The notes under the pieces are model-generated. The model did no database searches. It was not told the DNA's origin and saw nothing but the letters and a program-made list of their open reading frames with translations. 64,000 bases of DNA from JAAYUD01 sp041907665 (GTDB lineage: Bacteria; Bacteroidota; Bacteroidia; Bacteroidales; Bacteroidaceae), in contig JAYRGW010000005.1 of assembly GCA_041907665.1 (NCBI GenBank), positions 41,760-105,759 of the forward strand. Reading direction: 5' to 3'. This document shows, piece after piece, positions 43,371-52,191 of this stretch (position 1 is the stretch's first letter; each line of letters starts with the position of its first letter). Made by a program: the position numbers and the translations under genes.

Positions 43371-45284
43371 CTATTTTAAGATCGGTAAAAGCAATCTGGA
43401 GGGTTTATCCTTCTGATGAAATATCTTAATGTTAGATGGAATAAAGTCTTTATCACCACAACGGTATATATCGACAAATTGTTGTGGATTACGATCAACC
43501 AAAGGAAACCACGAGCTTTGGATCTGCACCATAATGCGATGCCCTTTCAGAAAGGTATGGGCTACATCTGCCAGTTTGAAGGTCACTCTTTCAGGTTTGT
43601 CAGGAGCAAATGCTTGAGGATGTTCAAAACTGTTTCGATAACGTCCGCGCATCAAGTCGCCCCGTACCAACATTTGATACCCTCCCATCAAAGTTTTGCT
43701 TTTATTCCCTTCGCCATCTACCGTTGCATTGTATTTAAAATCATCGGGAAACACATCTATCAATTTCACAACAAAATCGGCATCAGTAGTAGATATGCTT
43801 ACCCACAAATCGGCTGTGAGCTCTCCTCCTAAAGTTAGATTGTCTTGTAATGGCTGGGTTTCGAATGTAACAACATCCGGACGAGTCGAAGCAAACCTCT
43901 GGTCTTCTGTCATGTATTCAACAGGACGATTATGAGAACTTTTTTTAGTATAAGGCACCGGCTTTTCAGGATCGGAAAGATATTCGCTGTATGAATTTTC
44001 ATCGGTCGGAGTAGAAAATGTCAATGCGTCTTGTCCATTCAAATAGATCGGAGTAGACTGACAGTTCTGCGCAGGCCATTCATTAAAATGACGCCATTGG
44101 TTTTCGCCCGTGAAGAAAACTGTTGCTTTTGGCGTTTGATTAAAGTTACCCTCTCCTAACAAGTAGTAGTCGAAGAATTGCTGTTCTGCATCTTCAAACG
44201 ATTTATTTAAATCGGTGTTTCCAAATCGTATATCTCCTAAATAGTTACCTTGTCCTCTCCATCCGCCATGTTGCCATGGGCCTATTAAAAGGAATAAAGG
44301 TTTACCAGATCGTTTAGAATCCAGTGCCTTATAAGAATTCCAAGTACCATAAGCATCCTCAGCATCGAACAACCCACCAACAACAAGAACTGCAGCATCT
44401 ACATTCTTGTATAAAGCAAAAGGGCAACGCTCTTTCCACCAGTTATCGTAATCGGGATGTTGAATCATCTCACTCCAAAAACGAATTGAATCACCCAACA
44501 TACTTGTCAGATTGGCAACGTTGCCAGCCTTTAGAAAAAAAGAATATTCATCATTCTTATAATAATTCCTATATGGATAATCTTCTTTAGAAGGGACGGG
44601 ACGAGGACGATCAAAGCCCGACAAGAAATTAAAAGCATCGGTAAGCATTAATGCACCGTTATGGTGAATATCATCACCCATAAACCAGTCTCCTATGGGA
44701 GCTTGAGGGCATACGGCCTTAATTGCAGGATGCTTGGAAAGAGCAGCAGTCAATGCATAATAGCCCAGATAAGAAGAACCTGTAACGCCAATACATTTGT
44801 TGCTATGCGTATGCTTCAACAGCCAATCGGCCGTATCGTACATATCGGTTTCATCGTCTGTCTGACCTTTTGGAGGAAGCAAATGTATGGGACGGATATT
44901 CTCATACTCTCCCCCACTCATTCTTCTGCCACGGACATCCTGATAAACAATGATATATTTCTTTTGAACATACCCTTTCAAAGAGTACCACAAAGAAGAA
45001 TTAAAATCTGAACCATAAGGATGAGAGCCATAGGGTGAACGATAGATTAAAATAGGAGATTTCTGATCGTGAGCAGAGGGCTCGTAAATAGCAGTATACA
45101 AACGAGTGCCATCACGCATCGGAATCATCACTTCGCGTTTGGAATAATTGCTTTTAACCCACTGTTCATTTATCGTTTGCGAATAAACTTGAGAGGATAT
45201 AAAAGACAGAGACAGAAGAAACAAACTAACACGCCAAGATCTCTTCCATTCTATTTTCTTATGCTTTAAAGAACTATTTTTCAT
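43371..45284 (-). CDS. Secreted CocE/NonD-family hydrolase (X-Pro dipeptidyl-peptidase S15 type)
   Basis: A 637-residue protein with a signal sequence in the first 35 residues. The alpha/beta-hydrolase domain has YQDVRGRRMSGG near residue 113, the nucleophile motif GVTGSSYLGYYAL near 167, and a catalytic Asp/His region with FDAEDAYGTW and GPWQHGGW. A C-terminal jelly-roll domain begins near residue 445. Known relatives are alpha-amino-acid ester hydrolases, cocaine esterase and glutaryl acylases. The substrate is not clear. It is upstream of the SGNH gene with a 160-base gap, so co-transcription is uncertain. Confidence 0.88.
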   Translation of the reverse strand: MKNSSLKHKKIEWKRSWRVSLFLLSLSFISSQVYSQTINEQWVKSNYSKREVMIPMRDGTRLYTAIYEPSAHDQKSPILIYRSPYGSHPYGSDFNSSLWYSLKGYVQKKYIIVYQDVRGRRMSGGEYENIRPIHLLPPKGQTDDETDMYDTADWLLKHTHSNKCIGVTGSSYLGYYALTAALSKHPAIKAVCPQAPIGDWFMGDDIHHNGALMLTDAFNFLSGFDRPRPVPSKEDYPYRNYYKNDEYSFFLKAGNVANLTSMLGDSIRFWSEMIQHPDYDNWWKERCPFALYKNVDAAVLVVGGLFDAEDAYGTWNSYKALDSKRSGKPLFLLIGPWQHGGWRGQGNYLGDIRFGNTDLNKSFEDAEQQFFDYYLLGEGNFNQTPKATVFFTGENQWRHFNEWPAQNCQSTPIYLNGQDALTFSTPTDENSYSEYLSDPEKPVPYTKKSSHNRPVEYMTEDQRFASTRPDVVTFETQPLQDNLTLGGELTADLWVSISTTDADFVVKLIDVFPDDFKYNATVDGEGNKSKTLMGGYQMLVRGDLMRGRYRNSFEHPQAFAPDKPERVTFKLADVAHTFLKGHRIMVQIQSSWFPLVDRNPQQFVDIYRCGDKDFIPSNIKIFHQKDKPSRLLLPILK

Positions 45285-45578
45285 ACTTTTACACGTTTTT
45301 GAATAAATTTAAATTAACAATCGGAGAGCTGAGCCATCTAAAGAACTGCATTCTAATAGGTCTCAAATTTATGAAGAGCGACACAAAAGCGCACGTTCTT
45401 CTCTCATCTTTATCATAACACTTTTCTATGGCAAATAGATTACTAGGTTAACAACAATTAAGAATAAAATATTTTTCACCAATAAGACTCACCGCAAGAC
45501 GGCAGAATAAAAAAGAGTCTTTAGTACCTTTATGTTGCCGAAATATTGCTTATCTTAGCCACAAATTTATAAATATAA
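45285..45578. other. Divergent intergenic region, CocE-type hydrolase / sbcD
   Basis: These 294 bases must hold promoters for both divergent genes. A TATCTTAG at 45551-45558, 21 bases before the sbcD ATG, is the best -7 candidate for sbcDC. I see no hairpin or repeat. Confidence 0.5.
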
Positions 45579-46799
45579 ATGAAAATACTCCATACATCCG
45601 ATTGGCATTTGGGACAGTCGTTTTATAACTTTAACAGAGAAGAAGAGTTTCGCGAATTCTTCCGCCAACTCCGAACGATCATAAGAGAAGAGAAACCAGA
45701 TGCCATGCTGGTATCCGGTGACATTTTCGATGTAGCCACTCCTTCGAATGCAATTGTAACAATGTACAATAAGGAATTACTCAAAATACAACAAGAAAAC
45801 GAAGGTTTGCAGACCATCATCACTGCGGGGAATCATGATTCGCCTTCTCGCCTCTCATCTGCGGGAATACTCTGGAAAGAGTTTGGAGTGACTGTAATAG
45901 GTTCGCCAACTCGAAAAGATGGCGAGATTGACATGCAACAAATGATCGTACCAATCTACAAAAACAAACAAATATCAGGTTGGGTATTGGCAGTGCCCTA
46001 TATGCATAGCAGTAGTTATCCTGCCGCCGAAAATGATTGCTATAGCGAAAGAGTACGTTCTTTCTATAACAAACTGTTCGACATCGCAAATGAAATACGT
46101 TCTTCGGGACAACCTATTATAGCGATGGGGCATCTGACCCTAACAAACAGCGATTTGGCTGGGCATAACACAACAATAGGCATGATGGACAGCGTCCCTG
46201 TAGATATATGGAACGATGGCATTGCCTATGTTGCACTGGGGCATATACACCATGCACAACACGTGGGGCCAGACAATGTGCGCTACAGCGGATCTATCCT
46301 ACCTATGAGTTTTGACGAGAACTATCAACACAGCGTTACAATTGTAGAATTTGAGAATGAACAGATGTCTACGCTACGAAAGATAGAAATCAAACCACCG
46401 ATTGCAGTATGTTCCATACCAAAGGAAGCCGCTCCTTTTGAAAAAGTAAAAGAGGCTTTATCGAACTATTCGGATGATGAACCAGCATATTTACGAGCCA
46501 ATATTTTGTCAGAAGGAGTAATGCCTGCCGATATGTTCGACGAAGCCAGTTCGTGCTTGAAAGATAAAACCAAATTAAGACTATGCACCTTGTTGCAAGT
46601 CAGAAAACAACAAGCGGCTACAGAAGAAGAAAGCAATATGATTCATTCACTAGACGAATTGAGAAAAATATCACCCATAGAAGTTGCCAAAAGAAGCTAC
46701 AAGATAAAAAGGCAGGAAGAAATGCCCGAAGAATTAATTGTGTGTATGAAAGAAGCCATAGAAGGAGCAAGCACAGAAGCGAAGGAGGACGAGCGATGA
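45579..46799 (+). CDS. sbcD: Exonuclease SbcD
   Basis: A 406-residue Mre11-type nuclease subunit. Metallophosphatase motifs are in order: HTSDWHLGQ near residue 4, SGDIFD near 48, AGNHDSPSRL near 84, AMGHLTLT near 183 and ALGHIHHAQ near 216. The C-terminal part caps the nuclease and binds SbcC. With SbcC it opens and trims hairpins, cruciforms and blocked DNA ends. It overlaps sbcC by four bases (ATGA), so the subunits are made together. Confidence 0.95.
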   Translation: MKILHTSDWHLGQSFYNFNREEEFREFFRQLRTIIREEKPDAMLVSGDIFDVATPSNAIVTMYNKELLKIQQENEGLQTIITAGNHDSPSRLSSAGILWKEFGVTVIGSPTRKDGEIDMQQMIVPIYKNKQISGWVLAVPYMHSSSYPAAENDCYSERVRSFYNKLFDIANEIRSSGQPIIAMGHLTLTNSDLAGHNTTIGMMDSVPVDIWNDGIAYVALGHIHHAQHVGPDNVRYSGSILPMSFDENYQHSVTIVEFENEQMSTLRKIEIKPPIAVCSIPKEAAPFEKVKEALSNYSDDEPAYLRANILSEGVMPADMFDEASSCLKDKTKLRLCTLLQVRKQQAATEEESNMIHSLDELRKISPIEVAKRSYKIKRQEEMPEELIVCMKEAIEGASTEAKEDER

Positions 46800-49700
46800 A
46801 ACTGCTGAAACTGGAAATTCACAATATTACATCGATCACTCAATCGACCATAGACTTTGAAAATAGCATCATTGCACGTGAACCGCTATTCCTTATATGC
46901 GGTGAGACGGGAGCCGGAAAGAGCACCATACTCAACTGTATCTGCATGGCTCTATACAATAAAGTTCCGACGATGCCCAACAGTAATGAATATTATGAAG
47001 AACGAAAGGTAGGTGATTTAAGTAACTTTTTGAGAAAAGGTACCGGTGAAGGCTACATCCATCTACTCTTTGAAGAGGCCGGAGTCAGATACGAAGTGGA
47101 TTGGATGCTACGCAGAGCTCACAATAAGCCGAGCGGTAAGCTCCAAAAGATAGAACGCCTATTGCTAAATCTAAATACCAACGAAACAATAGCAACAAAG
47201 GTAGATGAAGTAAATATTCGAATAAAAGAAATTATTGGATTGGATTTTGAACGTTTCACAAGAATGTTCATGTTGGCACAAGGACAATTCAACAAGTTTC
47301 TTACAGCAGACGAAAAAGAGAAATCGAATATATTAGAATCATTGACTCAAATGGATATTTATAATAAGACAGGGAAATATATCCATAACAAGAGAAGCCA
47401 GGTAGAGACAGAACTATACCAAACAAAACAACGCATAGAAGATATTCATCTACTCTCCGATGAGGAAAAAGAAGAGAAACTCAAACAAATAGCCTCAACA
47501 CGAACGGATATAGAAAAACTAAGCATTGAAATTGCAGGGATAGATACTAAAATAGGATGGAGGCAATCGCTAATAAATTTCCAGGCAGAACTCGAGCGGG
47601 CACAAAACGAATTTGAAAGGATCGGGGCATTGATAAATAGCGATGAGAATATAAGGAAATTACATCAAGTGCGACTCTGGGATGATACGGTTAAACTAAG
47701 ACAATGTCTACAAGACATCATGAGACAAGAAGAAACGAATAGAAAACATGCAGAATCTATTGCCTATTATCAAAAAGAATACATTCACTACATTTCATTA
47801 TTGAGAAGAGCCAAACAAGAGCTGTCCCTTAGAAAACAAGAGTTAGATAGAAAAGAGGAAGACTGGAATAGATTGAGAGCTGATGAGAAAATATACGAAA
47901 ACCAACAAACGATTATTGCAGAATTGAGTGCTATAACACAATTGGAAAAGGATATCTGCGAATATAAAGAAAAGAATGAATCAATAGAAAAACAGATTGC
48001 TGCATGGAATAAGATTCTGAAAGAAATTGAGGACAAACGTAATACCCTATCGAACAAAGTTACTGAACAGAAGGAATTGTGTGATAGTAAACAACGAGAG
48101 ATAGAAAAATCGAATAAAGAAGAATTACAGCAAAAACGAAACGTCTTATCAATAGAACTTACCGATATCGAATCGGCAAAGGCAAAATGGAGCGCAGCAT
48201 CTACAGCCGCCAAAGCACTACAAGAAACACAAAACAAAATAATAGGTTTAAGAACCGAATACACAAAGCTAAAGAAAGAAGCCGACATCGCACTAGCAAA
48301 TAGCGAAAGCACTAAAGAGGTGTATAGAATACAACAATGCGCATTCGAAACAAAAAAGCTGACGATTGATGATTGTGCCAAGTTACTCCGTAAATCGCTC
48401 AACGAAGGAGAGCCCTGCCCTATATGTGGCAGCATAGAGCATAGTATTCAACCAGAAAATATACTGAATGGCTTATACGAAAGAGCCAAACAATTGCGTG
48501 ACGATGCCGAAAAAGAAAAGGATAAAGCTCAACAACGGTTGGTTAGAACAAAGACCAACATAGAACTGAAAGAAAAGGAATTAAAAGATACGGAAGACAC
48601 CGTTCTACCTCAATTAGTATTAAGTAAATCGAAAGCCGAGAAGGAATGGCAACTCTTCGGTTGCAAATATGCACCTGGATTATCTTTTGAAAATAGTCTA
48701 CAAACACTAGAAAAGGCTCAGCAAGCAAGAGCCCAAAGCATCAAAACAATCGATACCAATTTAGAATGCATAAAAGAACAGGAATTGGCCTTAAAGCGAC
48801 AACAAAAAAACTTGGAAGTGCTAGAAGTTGAGCTTCAGCAACACAAAGATGCCTATAAGAATCAACTCAATTCCATTGAACGTGCACAAGCGAATGTAGA
48901 GCAAAACAAAACTCTCATCGGACGCAATCTAAAAGCTATCGAAAATAGAACAGCAACTCTAAACAAACTCATTAGCTGGCAGAACTGGCAAGAGCAATGG
49001 ATTGCCGACAAAAATTCATTTGAACAAAAGCTGATAGAAGAAAGTAAACGATACCAGAGCAACAAACTCAGTCTACCAATATTACGCAATACGATAAATA
49101 CAATAAAAAATAATGTAGACAGTTCTGAAAGGTCTATCGAAGCTATTATAAACTATATGCCTGATTGGAAAAATCATGAGAGCAATAGTACAGACAACAT
49201 TGGATATAAGGAGAACTTGGCAGAAGAATTGTCTGCATTTGTGGCACAGATAAAAGAATCGATTAATCAGAAACGAACAAACGAACAGGCAATAAAGCAG
49301 CTGAACAGTCAAAAAATAAAATTAGTTGAATCTTATGAAACCACCCATATCGAAGAGAAACTTGATGAAAGCGCCTTATCAGCTTTATCGCTGTTAAAAA
49401 GTGAACTGATTAATCAATACAGGCAAGAGACTGATCAAACAAAAGAGAAGTATTTGCAGTCAAAAGGAAGTATAGAACAGCTCAAGGGGAGCATGAAACA
49501 GCTACAAGAACAAACAGAAAAGCCAAATGAAAAGGAGACCTTGGAATTATTATATGAATTTAAAAAAGAAAAAGACACACAGAAAGGATTTAAACAAAGT
49601 TTGGTAGGCAGTTTGCAACAGCAAATGAATAATGACACGGCATCGAGCGATGAACGAAAGAAGTTGTTCGAAGAATACGGTCAGAGAAAAAAGACTTATG

Positions 49701-50191
49701 ACAATTGGGTAACCCTCGATACGCTTTTCGGACTCGACCGATTCAGCAAAGCTGCCCAACAAATTTCATTTCGTTTCTTATTGGAGAAAGCCAATCAACA
49801 TCTGCGCAACTTATATCCCCGATACAGGCTTCAATGCGCTCCAGAATCCTTTGCTCTGGCAGTTGAGGATAACGAGATGGGAACTTCGAGGCCATGCACT
49901 ACACTCTCGGGAGGCGAAAGTTTCATTGTCTCTCTAGCATTGGCATTAGGACTTTCATCGCTATCGGAAGAAAAGATTCAGATTGACACTCTATTTATAG
50001 ACGAAGGCTTCGGAACTCTTTCTGCGGAGTACCTGGACACAGTAATGAAAGTGCTTGAGAATCTGCACAGAACAGGAAGAAAGGTAGGTATCATCAGTCA
50101 CGTAGAAATACTTCGAGAGAGGATTCCTGCACAAATTCAAGTAATACGGAAGTCCCGAACAGAAAGCGAGATAAGAGTGACTGGAGCATAA
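46796..50191 (+). CDS. sbcC: Exonuclease SbcC
   Basis: A 1131-residue Rad50-type ATPase. I take ATG 46796 (MKLLKLEIHNITSITQ), which overlaps the sbcD stop; the frame extends upstream but only inside sbcD. Walker A is GETGAGKST near residue 37. Long coiled coils run out to the zinc hook CPICG near residue 540 and back. The signature TLSGGESFIVSLALALG and Walker B TLFIDEGFGTL are in the last 110 residues. It pairs with SbcD to process palindromic DNA, notable in a window with several long perfect palindromes. Confidence 0.95.
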   Translation: MKLLKLEIHNITSITQSTIDFENSIIAREPLFLICGETGAGKSTILNCICMALYNKVPTMPNSNEYYEERKVGDLSNFLRKGTGEGYIHLLFEEAGVRYEVDWMLRRAHNKPSGKLQKIERLLLNLNTNETIATKVDEVNIRIKEIIGLDFERFTRMFMLAQGQFNKFLTADEKEKSNILESLTQMDIYNKTGKYIHNKRSQVETELYQTKQRIEDIHLLSDEEKEEKLKQIASTRTDIEKLSIEIAGIDTKIGWRQSLINFQAELERAQNEFERIGALINSDENIRKLHQVRLWDDTVKLRQCLQDIMRQEETNRKHAESIAYYQKEYIHYISLLRRAKQELSLRKQELDRKEEDWNRLRADEKIYENQQTIIAELSAITQLEKDICEYKEKNESIEKQIAAWNKILKEIEDKRNTLSNKVTEQKELCDSKQREIEKSNKEELQQKRNVLSIELTDIESAKAKWSAASTAAKALQETQNKIIGLRTEYTKLKKEADIALANSESTKEVYRIQQCAFETKKLTIDDCAKLLRKSLNEGEPCPICGSIEHSIQPENILNGLYERAKQLRDDAEKEKDKAQQRLVRTKTNIELKEKELKDTEDTVLPQLVLSKSKAEKEWQLFGCKYAPGLSFENSLQTLEKAQQARAQSIKTIDTNLECIKEQELALKRQQKNLEVLEVELQQHKDAYKNQLNSIERAQANVEQNKTLIGRNLKAIENRTATLNKLISWQNWQEQWIADKNSFEQKLIEESKRYQSNKLSLPILRNTINTIKNNVDSSERSIEAIINYMPDWKNHESNSTDNIGYKENLAEELSAFVAQIKESINQKRTNEQAIKQLNSQKIKLVESYETTHIEEKLDESALSALSLLKSELINQYRQETDQTKEKYLQSKGSIEQLKGSMKQLQEQTEKPNEKETLELLYEFKKEKDTQKGFKQSLVGSLQQQMNNDTASSDERKKLFEEYGQRKKTYDNWVTLDTLFGLDRFSKAAQQISFRFLLEKANQHLRNLYPRYRLQCAPESFALAVEDNEMGTSRPCTTLSGGESFIVSLALALGLSSLSEEKIQIDTLFIDEGFGTLSAEYLDTVMKVLENLHRTGRKVGIISHVEILRERIPAQIQVIRKSRTESEIRVTGA

Positions 50192-50306
50192 ATAAATAGC
50201 AGATGATGCAACTTTTTATTCCTCTATTCAGTCTAACAAAAGAGACGATTATTATATAGTATATATAAAACAATTTTTTATTTCTAACAAACAAATATTC
50301 ATCATT

Positions 50307-50648
50307 ATGGATGCACAAAAAGTAGATATGTTTATCATGAGCAACGGAAAGTATTTTCCAGAAGAAGCATTGCCAATGATCCACGATCGTTTATCAAGCC
50401 TTGACGACAGCAAATGGGGCCAATTATCGATGTTGCAATTCAAAAGCACATTGACAGCCATCGTTCTTTCTGTTTTGGTAGGCTACTTGGGTATTGATAG
50501 ATTCTACCTTGGACATGTAGGTTTAGGCATAGCCAAACTGATCACATGTGGCGGATTAGGTATATGGACAATTGTAGATTGGTTTCTAATAATGGAAGCA
50601 GCCAAATCGGAGAATTATAAGAAACTGACGGTAGCAATGGCTTTTTAA
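50307..50648 (+). CDS. TM2 domain membrane protein
   Basis: A 113-residue protein with a soluble N-terminal half (MDAQKVDMFIMSNGKYFPEE) and a TM2 domain over about residues 50-100. The domain has two membrane segments and the typical GIDRFYLGHVGLGIAKLITCGGLGIW turn cut around the DRFYLG core. The role of TM2 proteins in bacteria is not well defined. The next gene starts at the last base of its stop codon (TAATG), so the two are translationally coupled. Confidence 0.85.
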   Translation: MDAQKVDMFIMSNGKYFPEEALPMIHDRLSSLDDSKWGQLSMLQFKSTLTAIVLSVLVGYLGIDRFYLGHVGLGIAKLITCGGLGIWTIVDWFLIMEAAKSENYKKLTVAMAF

Positions 50649-51052
50649 TGAATTCACGTCAGCTATACATTCTATTTACAGCATTCTGTATAGGAGGCTA
50701 TATTTGGTTGTTTTATTTTTTTAGTTTAGGGTTACGGGCAGATATCATTCTCTGCCCCTCTAAACTTATTTTTCATACATCTTGTCCAGGATGTGGCACA
50801 ACTCGTGCCTGCCTTTACTTCTGCCAAGGATATATTGGCAAAGCTCTACTTACTAATCCCAACTGCCTAATAGTCCTGGCAGCTGGTTGTATCCTGCCGA
50901 TCCTATTAATACATGATTTCGTTTTAAGGCGCCACTTATTTATAGATGTATACAAATATATAGAAGACAAATTACACAAATCCTACTTTTGGATACCAAT
51001 ATTGATATTCGAAGTTGCAATTTGGATTCATAATTTGGTCCTTGGAATATAA
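50648..51052 (+). CDS. DUF2752 family membrane protein
   Basis: A 134-residue membrane protein with three hydrophobic segments. The DUF2752 motif is clear: CPSKLIFHTSCPGCGTTRAC near residue 38, with conserved cysteines, followed by NPNCLIVL. The function of the family is unknown. It is coupled to the TM2 gene by a one-base overlap, a pairing often seen in Bacteroidetes. Confidence 0.85.
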   Translation: MNSRQLYILFTAFCIGGYIWLFYFFSLGLRADIILCPSKLIFHTSCPGCGTTRACLYFCQGYIGKALLTNPNCLIVLAAGCILPILLIHDFVLRRHLFIDVYKYIEDKLHKSYFWIPILIFEVAIWIHNLVLGI

Positions 51053-51124
51053 GTTGCTAGAATTCTACAGTAAGCGGCATGTAATTGGCAAAGGAAAGCA
51101 ATAGTGTTTAACTGTCAACCAAAT

Positions 51125-51790
51125 TCAGTACACATCAAGGCCTGAAAGGGTGAATCCCCGGTCTTTATAAAACTCACATGCCATCATCAACGCTTTCGCC
51201 GGTCCTTCCGCTTCAAGAGTTCGAAAGAGGGCATATCCCACGATGATACGGCTGAAGACATCCGTCAGCAGCGAAAGATAGGCAAATCCCTCTTTCGTGG
51301 ATATATAAGTGATGTCACCCACCATCATGCGGCAAACATCCGAAGCCACGTACTTAGGACATGTATTAAGCAAATCCGGATAGATCCGGTACGGATGATC
51401 CGAGTTGGTCGTACGAGGCCTGTAACGCCTGCGGCGCAGCATCATCCCGTTGGCGCGAAGGACATCGATAAATCGGTCGCGTCCTATCGTGAATTTTTCT
51501 CCAAACCGAGACTTGCACAAACTGTAAAGCTCGCGGCAACCGCTTCGAGGAAGCTCCTGACGCAGAAACTGGCAGTAATACGTGAGGCTGCTTATAAGTA
51601 CATCTTGTTCGGCATTCCTTTCTTGGTGCTTGTAATATCCCTGTCGGGAGATGTCAAGCAGTCCGCAAAGGGCGGATATGGTATAACTTATACCTTTACC
51701 CGCCTTTTGTGACAAGCAACCTACTACTTGACATCGGAGTTTTTTCGTACCTTGATGTGGTACTTCTCCTCGGCAAGGTCGATCATGCAA
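51125..51790 (-). pseudogene. IS3-family transposase OrfB, truncated
   Basis: A 221-codon frame with an HTH_21-like N-terminal part (SRQGYYKHQERNAEQD) and the start of the rve integrase core, with the first Asp in GDITYIST and the second region VFSRIIVGYAL. The frame then stops at GLDVY, before the second Asp and Glu of the DDE triad, so the enzyme is dead. A slippery A-AAA-AAC (minus strand, 51745-51739) lies in the overlap with orfA, as expected for a -1 frameshift fusion. Confidence 0.85.
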
Positions 51791-52113
51791 TCATAAACGT
51801 CGCGGGCCATCTCTGCACGCTTCAAGTCCGATTCCAACTGCTTGATACGCAGTTTTAAAGAGGTGACATCTTCTTCTGAAGAGACATCCTCTGTACCGGT
51901 TGATACTGCTTTATCCTTCATATATAATGGGAATGGTTTGTCTTCCACCCCAAAGATACGAAGCCATTTACGAATTGAACCTCTGGATATACCATTTTCT
52001 TTTTCAATGGTATACTTACCCTTGCTTCCATGAAGGTAAGAGTTTAAAATCTCTAGACGAATGTGATCGTCAATCTTTTTATTATTTCTCATTCTTGAAT
52101 AAGTTTGTGTCAA
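51724..52113 (-). CDS. IS3-family transposase OrfA
   Basis: A 129-residue helix-turn-helix protein of the IS3 type (MTQTYSRMRNNKKIDDHIRLEIL, cut here at its N-terminal part) with a C-terminal leucine-zipper-like coiled coil (LKLRIKQLESDLKRAE). It ends shortly after the slippery A6C at 51745-51739. It appears intact but its partner orfB is truncated. Confidence 0.85.
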   Translation of the reverse strand: MTQTYSRMRNNKKIDDHIRLEILNSYLHGSKGKYTIEKENGISRGSIRKWLRIFGVEDKPFPLYMKDKAVSTGTEDVSSEEDVTSLKLRIKQLESDLKRAEMARDVYDCMIDLAEEKYHIKVRKNSDVK

Positions 52114-52191
52114 CTTATTCAGTACATGTCACACTCTACGAACATTCAAGAATACTGACAATCGCAAGTTTAGTAATGAACCTTAGACGAT

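Larger units (their letters stand above)
51113..52126 (-). mobile_element. IS3-family insertion sequence, truncated at its 3' end
   Basis: The element has orfA (51724-52113) and the first two-thirds of orfB (to 51125), in the usual overlapping frames. Its 5' end carries a terminal-repeat-like TGTACTGAATAAGTTGACAC (minus strand, 52126-52107). The 3' side lacks the rest of orfB and the inverted repeat. Instead, a second TGTACTGAATTTGGTTGACA (minus strand, 51132-51113) lies there in the same orientation as the 5' end, so a deletion or an IS-on-IS event has replaced the 3' part. It cannot transpose by itself. Confidence 0.8.

Noticed and set aside
47788..48435. 215-codon open frame antisense to sbcC
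   Set aside because: It is a shadow of the coiled-coil coding sequence. The Ser/Phe/Cys-rich translation is what the reverse of Lys/Glu/Gln-rich codons gives.
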